From Pseudomonas sp. v388 (lineage in GTDB: Bacteria; Pseudomonadota; Gammaproteobacteria; Pseudomonadales; Pseudomonadaceae), in the NCBI RefSeq assembly GCF_003935425.1, contig NZ_RHQN01000002.1, positions 310,001-374,000 on the forward strand: a DNA stretch of 64,000 nt, given 5' to 3'. Positions 19,807 through 28,079 of the stretch are shown one piece after another. The notes beneath the pieces were generated by a model. The model was not told where the DNA came from. It saw only the letters and a program-made list of their open reading frames with translations, and did not search any database. Every line of letters begins with the position of its first letter. Positions within the stretch are counted from its first letter, which is position 1. The translations under genes and the position numbers were made by a program.

Positions 19807-20193
19807 ATGAGCAATATTCCCGCCGAACTGCGTTTCGCCGAAAGCCATGAATGGGCACGTCTGGAGTCTGATGGCACCGTGACCGTCGGTATCTCCGATC
19901 ACGCGCAGGAAGCACTGGGCGATGTGGTGTTCGTCGAGCTGCCGGAAGTCGGCAAGGTGTTCGCGGCTGGCGATACGGCTGGTGTCGTGGAATCCGTCAA
20001 GGCGGCGTCCGATATCTATTCGCCGATTGCCGGTGAGGTGATCGCGGCCAACGAAGCGCTGGGCGATGGTCCTGAATTGCTCAACAGCACGCCTTACGAC
20101 GCTTGGATCTTCAAGCTCAAGCCGTCCGACGCGACAGGCGATCTGGCCAGACTGCTGGATGCCGCCGGTTACAAGAGCGCCATTGGCGAGTAA
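19807..20193 (+). CDS. gcvH: Glycine cleavage system H protein
   Basis: GcvH carries the aminomethyl intermediate on a lipoyl arm between the P, T and L proteins. The 128-residue product has the lipoylation site [12 protein letters not shown] with the lysine at residue 65 and the family opening [13 protein letters not shown] bidirectional terminator follows, and gcvP, often next in such clusters, is not present. Confidence 0.97.
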   Translation: MSNIPAELRFAESHEWARLESDGTVTVGISDHAQEALGDVVFVELPEVGKVFAAGDTAGVVESVKAASDIYSPIAGEVIAANEALGDGPELLNSTPYDAWIFKLKPSDATGDLARLLDAAGYKSAIGE

Positions 20194-20202
20194 ACCGCAT
20201 GC

Positions 20203-20236
20203 AAAAAAATGCCGCTCGATGGAGCGGCTTTTTTTT
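20203..20236. terminator. Bidirectional terminator of gcvH and the DUF2388 gene
   Basis: GCCGCTC (20211-20217) pairs with GAGCGGC (20222-20228) across GATG. A run of eight T follows and a run of seven A precedes, so it can act on both converging transcripts. Confidence 0.9.
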
Positions 20237-20245
20237 GCGCGGAAT

Positions 20246-20566
20246 TTACTGGTTTTCGGCCACCAGATTCTTGTCCAGGATGGCGTTGGCCAGTTCCATG
20301 TCCGTCGCCTTCAGGCCCGGATTGTCCTGACGAACCTGCTGGATGGCCGCTTCCAGGAACGGACCGCGAATCCCGCCTTCGCTGGCAACGAAACTGCCGG
20401 CATCATCCTGAGCTGCAACGATCAGCTTGTGATCCTTGAACGTGAGATAGGTCGAGCCGGTGGTGGCACCCGAGGAAATCACATTACGCCAGAAACTGTC
20501 AGCCATCGCTGAACCGACTGGAAGAGACAGCAAGGCTAACGTGGCTACAGCGAACTTGAGACGCAT
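20246..20566 (-). CDS. DUF2388 domain exported protein
   Basis: The 106-residue product starts with a clear signal peptide (MRLKFAVATLALLSLPVGSAMA). The mature part, from SFWRNVISSGATTGSTYLTF, matches the DUF2388 family, known mainly from pseudomonads and of unknown function. GGAG stands at the right distance before the ATG at 20566. The longer frame reaching 20716 runs through a REP element and is rejected. Confidence 0.85.
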   Translation of the reverse strand: MRLKFAVATLALLSLPVGSAMADSFWRNVISSGATTGSTYLTFKDHKLIVAAQDDAGSFVASEGGIRGPFLEAAIQQVRQDNPGLKATDMELANAILDKNLVAENQ

Positions 20567-20652
20567 GGTGAGTACTCCAACTGTGGTTATTCTGAGCAGT
20601 TGGATAGCCATAGCGCCAGAGTAGTTCAATCGGCCCTGTGAGGGTGTCCCCT

Positions 20653-20765
20653 GTAGCAACTGTCTTGCGATGACCTGTGGGAGGCAGCTTGCTGGCGACT
20701 GCAGTGTGTCAGTCACTGATGCGCGGGCAGGTATGTCGCAGTCGCGAGCAAGCTCCCTCCCACGG
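20653..20765. repeat. REP pair (BIME), copy 2
   Basis: GTGGGAGGCAGCTTGCTGGC faces GCGAGCAAGCTCCCTCCCAC, giving a long imperfect hairpin. The unit including GTAGCAACTGTCTTGCG is the same as that at 15522, in the same orientation 5.1 kb away. It lies between two minus-strand genes. Confidence 0.85.
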
Positions 20766-20776
20766 GGGGCAGATAA

Positions 20777-22561
20777 TCAGCGCTGCTCGCTCTGCGGCGT
20801 GACCCGCAACACTTCCTCCAGCGTCGTCAGGCCCGCCGAGACCTTCTGTGCGCCTGACAGGCGCAGACTGCGCATGCCTTCCTTGAAGGCCTGACGCCGC
20901 ATCGCGGTCAGGTCCAGGTCGGCAGAGATGAGCGCCTTGACGTTGTCCGACATCAGCATGATTTCGTAGACGCCGGCACGGCCCCGGTAGCCGGTGTCGC
21001 GGCATTCCACGCAGCCGACGGCCTGGTGCGCACCTGCCGGCACCGGCGCCTGCCACGGACGGGTCAGTGTTTGCCAGTCGGTTTCATTGAGATTGATCGG
21101 CGCCTTGCAGTGCGGGCACAAGGTGCGCACCAGGCGCTGGGCCATGACACCCAGGATGGTCGCCTTGAGCAGATAATGCGGCACGCCCAGTTCCAGCATG
21201 CGGCTGATGGCGCTGGGCGCATCGTTAGTGTGCAGCGTCGAGAGCACAAGGTGGCCGGTCAGCGCGGCCTGAATCGCCATTTCGGCGGTCTCCAGGTCAC
21301 GAATCTCGCCGATCATGATGATATCCGGATCCTGTCGCATCAGCGCCCGCACGCCGCTGGCGAAGTTGAGGTCGATGTTGTGCTGCACCTGCATCTGGTT
21401 GAACGCCGGTTCCACCATTTCGATCGGGTCTTCAATGGTGCAGAGGTTGACCTCCGAGGTCGCCAGTTTCTTGAGCGTGGTGTACAGCGTGGTGGTCTTG
21501 CCTGACCCCGTGGGGCCGGTGACCAGAATGATGCCGTTGGGCTGGCGGGTCATTTCCTGCCAGCGCCGCAGGTCATCGCTGGAAAAACCCAGCTGGTCGA
21601 AGTTCTTGAGCAGCACCTCCGGATCGAAGATCCGCATGACCATCTTTTCCCCGAACGCGGTGGGGAGGGTCGAAAGCCTCAGCTCCACTTCGCCGCCGTC
21701 CGGCGTGCTGGTCTTGACCCGGCCATCCTGCGGCTTGCGCTTCTCGGCCACGTTCATCCGGCCCAGGCTCTTGAGGCGACTGACGACAGCCATCACCACC
21801 TGGGGCGGGAACTGGTAGACATTGTGCAGCACTCCGTCGATCCGGAAGCGCACCGTGCCCTGCTCGCGGCGCGGCTCGATATGGATGTCGCTGGCGCGCT
21901 GCTGGAACGCGTACTGGAACAGCCAGTCCACGATATTGACGATATGTGCGTCGTTGGCGTCGGGCTCCTGGTCGCTGGCGCCCAACTTGAGCAACTGTTC
22001 GAAGTTGCCCATGTTGCTGGTTTTCTGTTCGGTGGAGCTGGCGCCGCTGACGGACTTGGCGAGCCTGAAGAACTCCACCGCCACGCGCTGGATATCCACC
22101 GGGTTGGCGACCACACGCTTGATCGGCAATTTCAGCACATGGGCAAGGTCCGCTTCCCACGAGCGCACGTAGGGCTGGGCGCTGGCGATGGTGACCGATT
22201 CGCGGTCGACGGCAACGGCCAGAATCTTGTGGCGCTGCGCAAAGGCGTAGGACATCAGTGGCGTCACCGCCGTGACGTTGATCTTCAATGGGTCGATGCG
22301 CATGTAGGGCTGGTCGCACTGCCGGGCCAGCCAGGCGGTGAGGGTTTCCAGATCCAGCCGCTTGCCGGGACGCTTGAGATCGTCGAATTGCAGGGTTGCC
22401 AGAAATTCCAGCGGATGCAGCTGAATGTTGGCCGCACTACGGCGCTGGGTCAGGGCTGTCTCGGCATCGTCCTGGCCGAGATAACCCTGGGCGACCAGAT
22501 CGCGTAGCAAATCGTTGAGATCCAGCCAGCGATCCTGTGAAGAGGGGGCGAGAACTGCCAT
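20777..22561 (-). CDS. GspE/PilB-type secretion ATPase
   Basis: The 594-residue cytosolic ATPase has an N-terminal GspE domain (about 10-170), then the core with RASDIHIEP at 222, Walker A GPTGSGKTTT at 349-358, the Asp box IEDPIEMVEP, Walker B RQDPDIIMIGEIRDLETAEM and the His box LVLSTLHTNDA. Two CxxC pairs (CPHC and CVEC) form the zinc-binding C-terminal module. Such ATPases power type II secretion or type IV pili, but no other component is near it here, so its partner machine is unknown. Confidence 0.9.
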   Translation of the reverse strand: MAVLAPSSQDRWLDLNDLLRDLVAQGYLGQDDAETALTQRRSAANIQLHPLEFLATLQFDDLKRPGKRLDLETLTAWLARQCDQPYMRIDPLKINVTAVTPLMSYAFAQRHKILAVAVDRESVTIASAQPYVRSWEADLAHVLKLPIKRVVANPVDIQRVAVEFFRLAKSVSGASSTEQKTSNMGNFEQLLKLGASDQEPDANDAHIVNIVDWLFQYAFQQRASDIHIEPRREQGTVRFRIDGVLHNVYQFPPQVVMAVVSRLKSLGRMNVAEKRKPQDGRVKTSTPDGGEVELRLSTLPTAFGEKMVMRIFDPEVLLKNFDQLGFSSDDLRRWQEMTRQPNGIILVTGPTGSGKTTTLYTTLKKLATSEVNLCTIEDPIEMVEPAFNQMQVQHNIDLNFASGVRALMRQDPDIIMIGEIRDLETAEMAIQAALTGHLVLSTLHTNDAPSAISRMLELGVPHYLLKATILGVMAQRLVRTLCPHCKAPINLNETDWQTLTRPWQAPVPAGAHQAVGCVECRDTGYRGRAGVYEIMLMSDNVKALISADLDLTAMRRQAFKEGMRSLRLSGAQKVSAGLTTLEEVLRVTPQSEQR

Positions 22562-22668
22562 GCGCGCTCCTTGGACATTTCATCTTCAGTCGATGAGCAA
22601 GAGTAGCGTCCGGGCAGGGCGATGCAGATTTCGCTGTGTGACCGCTGGTTTCGAGGCTTAGCGAGATT

Positions 22669-23013
22669 TCAGCCGGCTGCCAGGACGACGTGGTGTTGTA
22701 GGTCGACTGCGTTGAACTGCGTCAGTTCTACCGAACTTACGTCGATGAGGTTGCGCATTTTTTCGCCAATCACCTGCGCACGATGCCAGCTCAGGCCGTC
22801 GATTGCCACGTCGATTGTCAGCAAGTCGTTCTCGCGTCTCACCTCGATTGCCGTTGGCACCAGATATTGCAGGGCAAACAGATTCAACACCTGACACAGC
22901 AAGGCAGGTTCGGCGTACGCCAAAATCCGATAGTTGGCACCGCAATGGAGGGCATTGGCTGACCATGCATCGGCACGATGGGCGGGGGTATTCACGGCTT
23001 CGAGAGTAGACAT
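22669..23013 (-). CDS. Small protein with possible ACT-like domain
   Basis: The 114-residue product is not one I can name. Residues 28-95 (YRILAYAEPALLCQVLNLFA to KMRNLIDVSSVEL) look like a beta-alpha-beta ACT-type regulatory fold as in acetolactate synthase small subunits; this is pattern judgement. It is transcribed away from an Lrp/AsnC regulator 126 bp off, so it is a likely target of that regulator. AGGAGA precedes the ATG at 23013; the longer frame would overlap the regulator gene and is rejected. Confidence 0.6.
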   Translation of the reverse strand: MSTLEAVNTPAHRADAWSANALHCGANYRILAYAEPALLCQVLNLFALQYLVPTAIEVRRENDLLTIDVAIDGLSWHRAQVIGEKMRNLIDVSSVELTQFNAVDLQHHVVLAAG

Positions 23014-23139
23014 GCTCAGGTCTCCTGATCTGTGGAGAAAAGCTTTACATGCGGGAAAAGAAATTTCTGACCCAAGTTGGATTGGATTAAGCTGATCACG
23101 ACTACTTAATGCGCAGCTGCGCCCAGGCGAGAATTGATT

Positions 23140-23610
23140 ATGCAAAGCGAGCTGGACAGTTATGACCGCAGGATACTGGCGTTGCTGCAGGAAGACGCTT
23201 CCTTGTCGAGCGCCCAGATCGCCGAGCAGGTCGGGCTGTCGCAGTCGCCATGCTGGCGGCGCATTCAGCGGCTGAAAGACGAAGGGGTCATTCGCCGTCA
23301 GGTCACGTTGCTGGATCGCAAGAAAATCGGGCTCAACACGCAGATATTCGCCGAGGTAAAACTCAACGCCCACGGCCGTTCCAACTTCACCGAATTCACC
23401 GAAGCGATTCGCGGTTTTCCCGAAGTGTTGGAATGTTACGTGTTGATGGGATCGGTGGATTTTCTGCTGCGCATCGTCACGCCCGACATCGAGGCGTATG
23501 AGCGATTCTTCTTTGAAAAGCTCTCGCTGGTGCCGGGGATTCAGGAGGTGAATTCGACCGTGGCGCTTTCCGAGATCAAGTCGACGACGAGTTTGCCGTT
23601 AGGAAAATAG
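23140..23610 (+). CDS. Lrp/AsnC family transcription regulator
   Basis: The 156-residue regulator has an N-terminal winged helix-turn-helix (DSYDRRILALLQEDASL, then AQIAEQVGLSQSPCWRRIQ) and a C-terminal RAM/ACT-like ligand domain (ECYVLMGSVDFLLRIVTPDI). Members form octamers that respond to amino acids. The ATG at 23140 is preferred over TTG at 23134. It is divergent from the small ACT-like gene and has its own terminator. Confidence 0.92.
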   Translation: MQSELDSYDRRILALLQEDASLSSAQIAEQVGLSQSPCWRRIQRLKDEGVIRRQVTLLDRKKIGLNTQIFAEVKLNAHGRSNFTEFTEAIRGFPEVLECYVLMGSVDFLLRIVTPDIEAYERFFFEKLSLVPGIQEVNSTVALSEIKSTTSLPLGK

Positions 23611-23632
23611 CCCGGCGTTTGCCGGGCCTTTT
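23610..23632 (+). terminator. Terminator of the Lrp/AsnC gene
   Basis: GCCCGGC-GTTT-GCCGGGC begins at the stop codon and is followed by CTTTT. A REP-like palindrome TTCGCCAGCAAGCTGGCGAA follows directly at 23631-23650. Confidence 0.8.
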
Positions 23633-23684
23633 CGCCAGCAAGCTGGCGAAGACTAACCTTCAGGCGCCGAAGACGGCAGGTTCA

Positions 23685-25052
23685 TTACAAACGCAGCAGC
23701 TGCTTCCATACCCGGCTCTGGAACACAGTCAGGGCCTGTTGCACGCGCGCGTCGAGGACTTCGTCGCTGATGTTCTGATTGGCCAGTTCCTGCAGCTTGT
23801 TCAGCTCGCCGTACAAGCGATCCAGGTCCGGCAGCTCCAGCGCGCCGCGTGCCCAGTGCAGCCAGACCTGCATACGCTCGATACGCGGCAGCTGTTCGGC
23901 CAGATCTTCCGGCTGCTGCTGATAGCGACCCAATTGCAGCGCAGTGGCCTCTTCGGCCAGCAGACGCGGCAACCAGCTGTACAGCAAAGCCGCGCCCTGG
24001 CGATTGCCGCGATTGTTGCGCTCGACGGTCCAGCTTCGCTCCAGCAGCCAGCGCGACGTGTTCAACGAGAACTCGCCCCAGCGCGTGTCCTGCAGTTCTT
24101 CGAGGAATTGCTCATGCGCAGCACTGCGCACGTCGGCGTCTTCCTGGCCGGCCTGGACCAGCGGGCGCCAGTCTTCCAACAGAACGTCCAGCGCAGTGCG
24201 CAATTGCGCGGTCGAGGCGCGCGGTGCGGCCTGGCCCAGGCTGCTGGTCAGCGAGCGCAGTTCGCCGAGCAAGTCGACCCAATCCTGCAACAGGCGCCAG
24301 TGGCCGTTGAAACGGTATTGTTCAGCCAGACGCTGACTGCTGCCCAACAAATGCCAGGCCAGCGCCGCGAAGGCGTCGTCCAGTGGCGTTTCGGCGGTCA
24401 GCTCAGGGGCCGGCAGGCTCAGGGAATAACTGCCGGCGTCCAGCAGGCGGTAGCCGCGCTCGGCCTTGCTGATATCGCACGGCATCAGCGGCAGCGTCGC
24501 GGCCAGTTCGGCAGCCAGTTCCAGCAGAGCGGCCGGCTCGCCTTCGCGCAGCTCAAGCTCCAGCTCGCAGATTTCTTCCTTCTGCTTGCCCGCGACCACG
24601 TTGCCCAGGTCCAGCGCGGCTTCGATCACCACCTTGGCCTTGCCGCGACCCCAGGAAATCTCCGCCTTCTCGCGCACGAAATCAGTGCTGAACAGCGGCT
24701 TGATGGTCTTCTTGTCCAGGTCCGCCAGTTGCTCGGGCCAGCACTCGCCGTCGAGCTTCTTGAGGTCCAGCTTGGCCTTGGGCAGGTCCCAGTTGTATTC
24801 GTTGCGCTCGGACAGCCCGGCCACGCTTTGCCCGCGGGTCTTCATGGTCTGGATGATCTGGTCGCCGTCACGACGAATGCGCAGGGCGACCTTGGCCTGG
24901 GCCAGTTCGCGCTCCGGCGTGTCGAAATACTGGTTCGACAGCTCATGGCGCTCCCAGCCACTTTTGTTGCGCTTCTTGAGCAACGGGTGTTCGCGCAATG
25001 CAGCGAGGGTCTCGCGGCTGACGCGGAGTTTGATTTCTGTTTCTTTTTGCAT
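23685..25052 (-). CDS. Inorganic triphosphatase, CYTH-CHAD protein (YgiF type)
   Basis: The 455-residue protein joins an N-terminal CYTH triphosphate-tunnel domain (about 1-205) to a C-terminal helical CHAD domain (about 215-455). The tunnel signature ExExK is seen as ETEIK at residues 4-8, and the basic pairs as KVALRIRRDG and IIQTMKTRG. E. coli YgiF hydrolyses inorganic triphosphate; CHAD domains bind polyphosphate. The start MQKETEIK places the motif as in homologues; the longer frame to 25100 is rejected. Confidence 0.9.
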   Translation of the reverse strand: MQKETEIKLRVSRETLAALREHPLLKKRNKSGWERHELSNQYFDTPERELAQAKVALRIRRDGDQIIQTMKTRGQSVAGLSERNEYNWDLPKAKLDLKKLDGECWPEQLADLDKKTIKPLFSTDFVREKAEISWGRGKAKVVIEAALDLGNVVAGKQKEEICELELELREGEPAALLELAAELAATLPLMPCDISKAERGYRLLDAGSYSLSLPAPELTAETPLDDAFAALAWHLLGSSQRLAEQYRFNGHWRLLQDWVDLLGELRSLTSSLGQAAPRASTAQLRTALDVLLEDWRPLVQAGQEDADVRSAAHEQFLEELQDTRWGEFSLNTSRWLLERSWTVERNNRGNRQGAALLYSWLPRLLAEEATALQLGRYQQQPEDLAEQLPRIERMQVWLHWARGALELPDLDRLYGELNKLQELANQNISDEVLDARVQQALTVFQSRVWKQLLRL

Positions 25053-25214
25053 GGCCGGGGGAATCCAAACGCTGATGCTGATAACGGGAGCGCAGCCCAT
25101 GGGTGAACGGGCGCGAAGGCCGCCAGTGTACAGGACATGGCCGGTAACGGTTTATTCCTGGGTCGCTATGGCCCTATGATGACTCGTGTCTCGTCTCGAC
25201 TTCAGGAAGCGCCA

Positions 25215-26363
25215 ATGCCCGTGCCGTCCATGAAAGACCAGTTCGCAGCCCTGATCGCCACGCCGTCGGTGAGCTGCACCCAGCCTTCCCTGGACCAGTC
25301 CAATCGCCCTGTGATCGACCTGCTGGCCGGCTGGCTCGGCGACCTGGGTTTTGCCTGCGACATCCAGCAGGTCTCGCCCGGCAAATTCAACCTGCTGGCG
25401 ACGTTGGGCTCGGGGCCCGGCGGCCTGGTTCTGGCGGGCCATAGCGATACGGTGCCTTACGACGACGCCCTGTGGAAAACCGACCCGCTCAAGCTCACCG
25501 AAGTCGACGGCCGTTGGGTCGGGCTGGGCAGTTGCGACATGAAGGGCTTTTTCGCACTGGTGATCGAGGCCGTTCGCGGCGTGCTCGATCAGCCATTCCG
25601 CCAGCCCTTGCTGATTCTGGCTACGTGCGATGAGGAAAGCTCCATGGCCGGCGCTCGCGCCCTGGCCGATGCCGGTCGCCCGTTGGGGCGGGCCGCGGTG
25701 ATCGGCGAGCCGACCGGGCTCAAGCCGATCCGATTGCACAAAGGCGTGATGATGGAGCGTATCGATATTCTCGGGCGCAGCGGCCACTCTTCCGATCCAG
25801 GCCTGGGCCACAGCGCGCTGGAGGCCATGCACGACGCCATCTCCGAACTGCGCGGGCTGCGCAGCCAGTGGCAGCAGGAATACCGCAATCCGCAGTTCAC
25901 CGTGCCGCAACCGACGCTCAACCTGGGTTGTATTCATGGCGGCGACAATCCCAACCGGATCTGCGGGCAATGTTCCCTGGAGTTCGACCTGCGCCCGCTG
26001 CCGGGCATGGACCCGGACATGCTGCGCGATGCCATCCGCCAGAAGTTGCGCCCGCTGGCCGAGCGGCATCAGGTGCAGATCGATTACGCGCCGCTGTTCC
26101 CCGAGTGCTCGCCTTTCGAACAGTCGGCCGACGCGGAACTTGTCCGGGTGGCGGAACGTCTGACCGGCCATACGGCCGCGGCAGTAGCATTTGGCACTGA
26201 AGCGCCTTATCTTCAGCGCCTTGGCTGCGAAACACTGGTGCTCGGCCCTGGCGACATCGCTTGTGCGCACCAGCCGGGGGAATACCTCGAAATGTCACGC
26301 CTGGAGCCTACAGTGCGTCTGTTACGTCAGTTGATCGAACATTATTGCCTGAGCCCGCAGTGA
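25215..26363 (+). CDS. argE: Acetylornithine deacetylase
   Basis: ArgE removes the acetyl group of N-acetylornithine in arginine synthesis. The 382-residue product is an M20 metallopeptidase-fold enzyme: LAGHSDTVPYDD (His, Asp), GLGSCDMKGFFALV (Asp), TCDEESSMAGA (Glu-Glu) and VAFGTEAPYL supply metal and catalytic residues. AGGAAG precedes the ATG at 25215; in-frame ATG codons at 25173 and 25176 are less likely. argA follows in the same direction, so both may be one transcript. Confidence 0.93.
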   Translation: MPVPSMKDQFAALIATPSVSCTQPSLDQSNRPVIDLLAGWLGDLGFACDIQQVSPGKFNLLATLGSGPGGLVLAGHSDTVPYDDALWKTDPLKLTEVDGRWVGLGSCDMKGFFALVIEAVRGVLDQPFRQPLLILATCDEESSMAGARALADAGRPLGRAAVIGEPTGLKPIRLHKGVMMERIDILGRSGHSSDPGLGHSALEAMHDAISELRGLRSQWQQEYRNPQFTVPQPTLNLGCIHGGDNPNRICGQCSLEFDLRPLPGMDPDMLRDAIRQKLRPLAERHQVQIDYAPLFPECSPFEQSADAELVRVAERLTGHTAAAVAFGTEAPYLQRLGCETLVLGPGDIACAHQPGEYLEMSRLEPTVRLLRQLIEHYCLSPQ

Positions 26364-26401
26364 GACGGGGGCGGGCGTATCCACAGCAAAGGAGAAAGCG
26401 C

Positions 26402-26428
26402 GTGTTGCCAAGCCTGTTACGACGATAA
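26402..26428 (+). promoter_or_regulatory. Possible eight-codon leader ORF before argA
   Basis: AAGGAG at 26389-26394 stands seven bases before GTG TTG CCA AGC CTG TTA CGA CGA TAA (MLPSLLRR). It is the best ribosome binding site between argE and argA and is out of frame with argA, which starts 60 bases later with a poor site of its own. Two consecutive arginine codons before the stop suggest arginine-sensed leader translation. I see no strong terminator hairpin, so control might act on RNA stability or coupling. It could be chance. Confidence 0.35.
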
Positions 26429-26487
26429 CCACCACACCGTTGTGCGTGTTTCTGTCCTTCGTCCCTTTTTCACAGGCTCTTGCTGTC

Positions 26488-27786
26488 ATGCCCGATTACG
26501 TAAACTGGCTCCGCCACGCGTCCCCTTATATCAATGCCCATCGCGACTGCACCTTTGTCGTCATGCTGCCCGGCGATGGCGTGGCGCACCCCAACTTCGG
26601 CAACATCGTTCACGACCTGGTGCTGCTGCACAGCCTTGGCGTGCGTCTGGTGTTGGTGCATGGGTCGCGTCCGCAGATCGAAAGCCGCCTGATCCAGCGC
26701 GGCATCACACCGCGCTTCCACCGCGACCTGCGCATCACCGACACGGAAACCCTCGATTGCGTGATCGATGCCGTAGGCCAGTTGCGCATTGCCATCGAAG
26801 CCCGGCTGTCCATGGACATGGCTGCGTCGCCCATGCAGGGCTCGCGGCTGCGGGTCACCAGCGGCAACGTCGTCACGGCACGGCCGATTGGCGTGCTGGA
26901 AGGCGTCGATTACCAGCACACCGGCGAAGTGCGTCGGGTTGACCGCAAAGGCATCAATCGCTTGCTTGACGAGCGTCATATCGTGCTGCTGTCGCCGCTG
27001 GGTTATTCGCCGACCGGGGAAATCTTCAACCTGGCCTGTGAAGACGTCGCGACCCGCGCCGCCATCGACCTGGGTGCGGACAAGCTGCTGCTGTTCGGTG
27101 CCGAGACCGGCCTGCTGGACGAGCAGGGCCGACTGGTGCGCGAACTGCGCCCTCAGCAGGTGCCGGCGCATCTGCAACGCCTGGGCAGCAACTATCAGGC
27201 TGAACTGCTCGATGCGGCGGCCGAGGCCTGTCGTGGCGGCGTGGGCCGCAGCCACATCGTCAGCTATGCCGAAGACGGCGCGCTGCTGACCGAATTGTTC
27301 ACCCGCGACGGTGGCGGCACGCTGGTGGCGCAGGAGCAGTTCGAGCTGGTGCGTGAGGCGGCCATCGAGGACGTGGGTGGTTTGATGGATCTGATCACGC
27401 CGCTGGAAGAGCAGGGCATTCTGGTGCGCCGCTCGCGGGAAGTGTTGGAGCGCGAGATCGAGCAGTTCAGTGTGGTCGAGCGGGAAGGGTTGATCATTGC
27501 CTGCGCGGCGCTGTACCCGATTGCCGATTCGGAAACCGGCGAGCTGGCGTGTCTGGCGGTCAATCCGGAATATCGCCACGGCGGACGCGGCGACGAGTTG
27601 CTGGAGCGTATCGAAACCCGCGCCCGAGCCTTGGGCCTCAAGACCCTGTTCGTATTAACCACCCGCACCGCGCACTGGTTCCGCGAACGTGGCTTCGAGC
27701 CAAGCAGCGTCGACCGCCTGCCCAGCGCCCGCGCTTCGCTCTACAACTATCAGCGTAATTCGAAGATCTTCGAGAAGGCGTTGTAA
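26488..27786 (+). CDS. argA: N-acetylglutamate synthase
   Basis: ArgA makes N-acetylglutamate from glutamate and acetyl-CoA, the first step of arginine synthesis, and is inhibited by arginine. The 432-residue protein has an N-terminal amino-acid-kinase-like domain (GVRLVLVHGSRPQIESRL near residue 50; arginine binding) and a C-terminal GNAT domain (LACLAVNPEYRHGGRGDELL near residue 353; acetyl-CoA binding). The start MPDYVNWLRHASPYI matches Pseudomonas homologues. Confidence 0.96.
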   Translation: MPDYVNWLRHASPYINAHRDCTFVVMLPGDGVAHPNFGNIVHDLVLLHSLGVRLVLVHGSRPQIESRLIQRGITPRFHRDLRITDTETLDCVIDAVGQLRIAIEARLSMDMAASPMQGSRLRVTSGNVVTARPIGVLEGVDYQHTGEVRRVDRKGINRLLDERHIVLLSPLGYSPTGEIFNLACEDVATRAAIDLGADKLLLFGAETGLLDEQGRLVRELRPQQVPAHLQRLGSNYQAELLDAAAEACRGGVGRSHIVSYAEDGALLTELFTRDGGGTLVAQEQFELVREAAIEDVGGLMDLITPLEEQGILVRRSREVLEREIEQFSVVEREGLIIACAALYPIADSETGELACLAVNPEYRHGGRGDELLERIETRARALGLKTLFVLTTRTAHWFRERGFEPSSVDRLPSARASLYNYQRNSKIFEKAL

Positions 27787-27797
27787 AGCAAGCATCG

Positions 27798-28068
27798 ACC
27801 TGTAGGAGAGGGCCGGGCGGCGCTCCGCTTGTCCGCGAAAAGGCCAGTACATCCGCAGCCTTGTATCGGCTCAAAGTACGTCTTCGCGGACAAGTCCGCT
27901 CCCACTGGTTCGACGCAAAACCTGTGGGAGGGAGCTTGCTCGCGACTGCGACACACCTGCGCGTGCAGCAGTGACTGATACGCTGCTATCGCCAGCAAGC
28001 TGGCTCCTTCAGTTCCGATTTTTTCTGTAGGAGCCAGCGGGCGGCGATCCGTCTTGCTGGCGAATAGC
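27798..28068. repeat. Cluster of REP elements between argA and gshA
   Basis: The 293-bp gap between the convergent argA and gshA holds at least five REP units. One pair uses the CTTGTCCGCGAA / TTCGCGGACAAGTCCGCTCCCA type (27801-27905). A second uses GGGAGGGAGCTTGCTCGCGA with GCCAGCAAGCTGGCTCC (27921-28008). A fifth, GTAGGAGCCAGCGGGCGGCG with CTTGCTGGCGAA, lies at 28028-28066. No gene is visible. Confidence 0.8.
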
Positions 28069-28079
28069 CCGTTGCGGCG

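Noticed and set aside
27798-28068. Repeat cluster as a CRISPR array
   Set aside because: The repeats are alternating inverted REP units of differing type, without regular repeat-spacer spacing and without cas genes.
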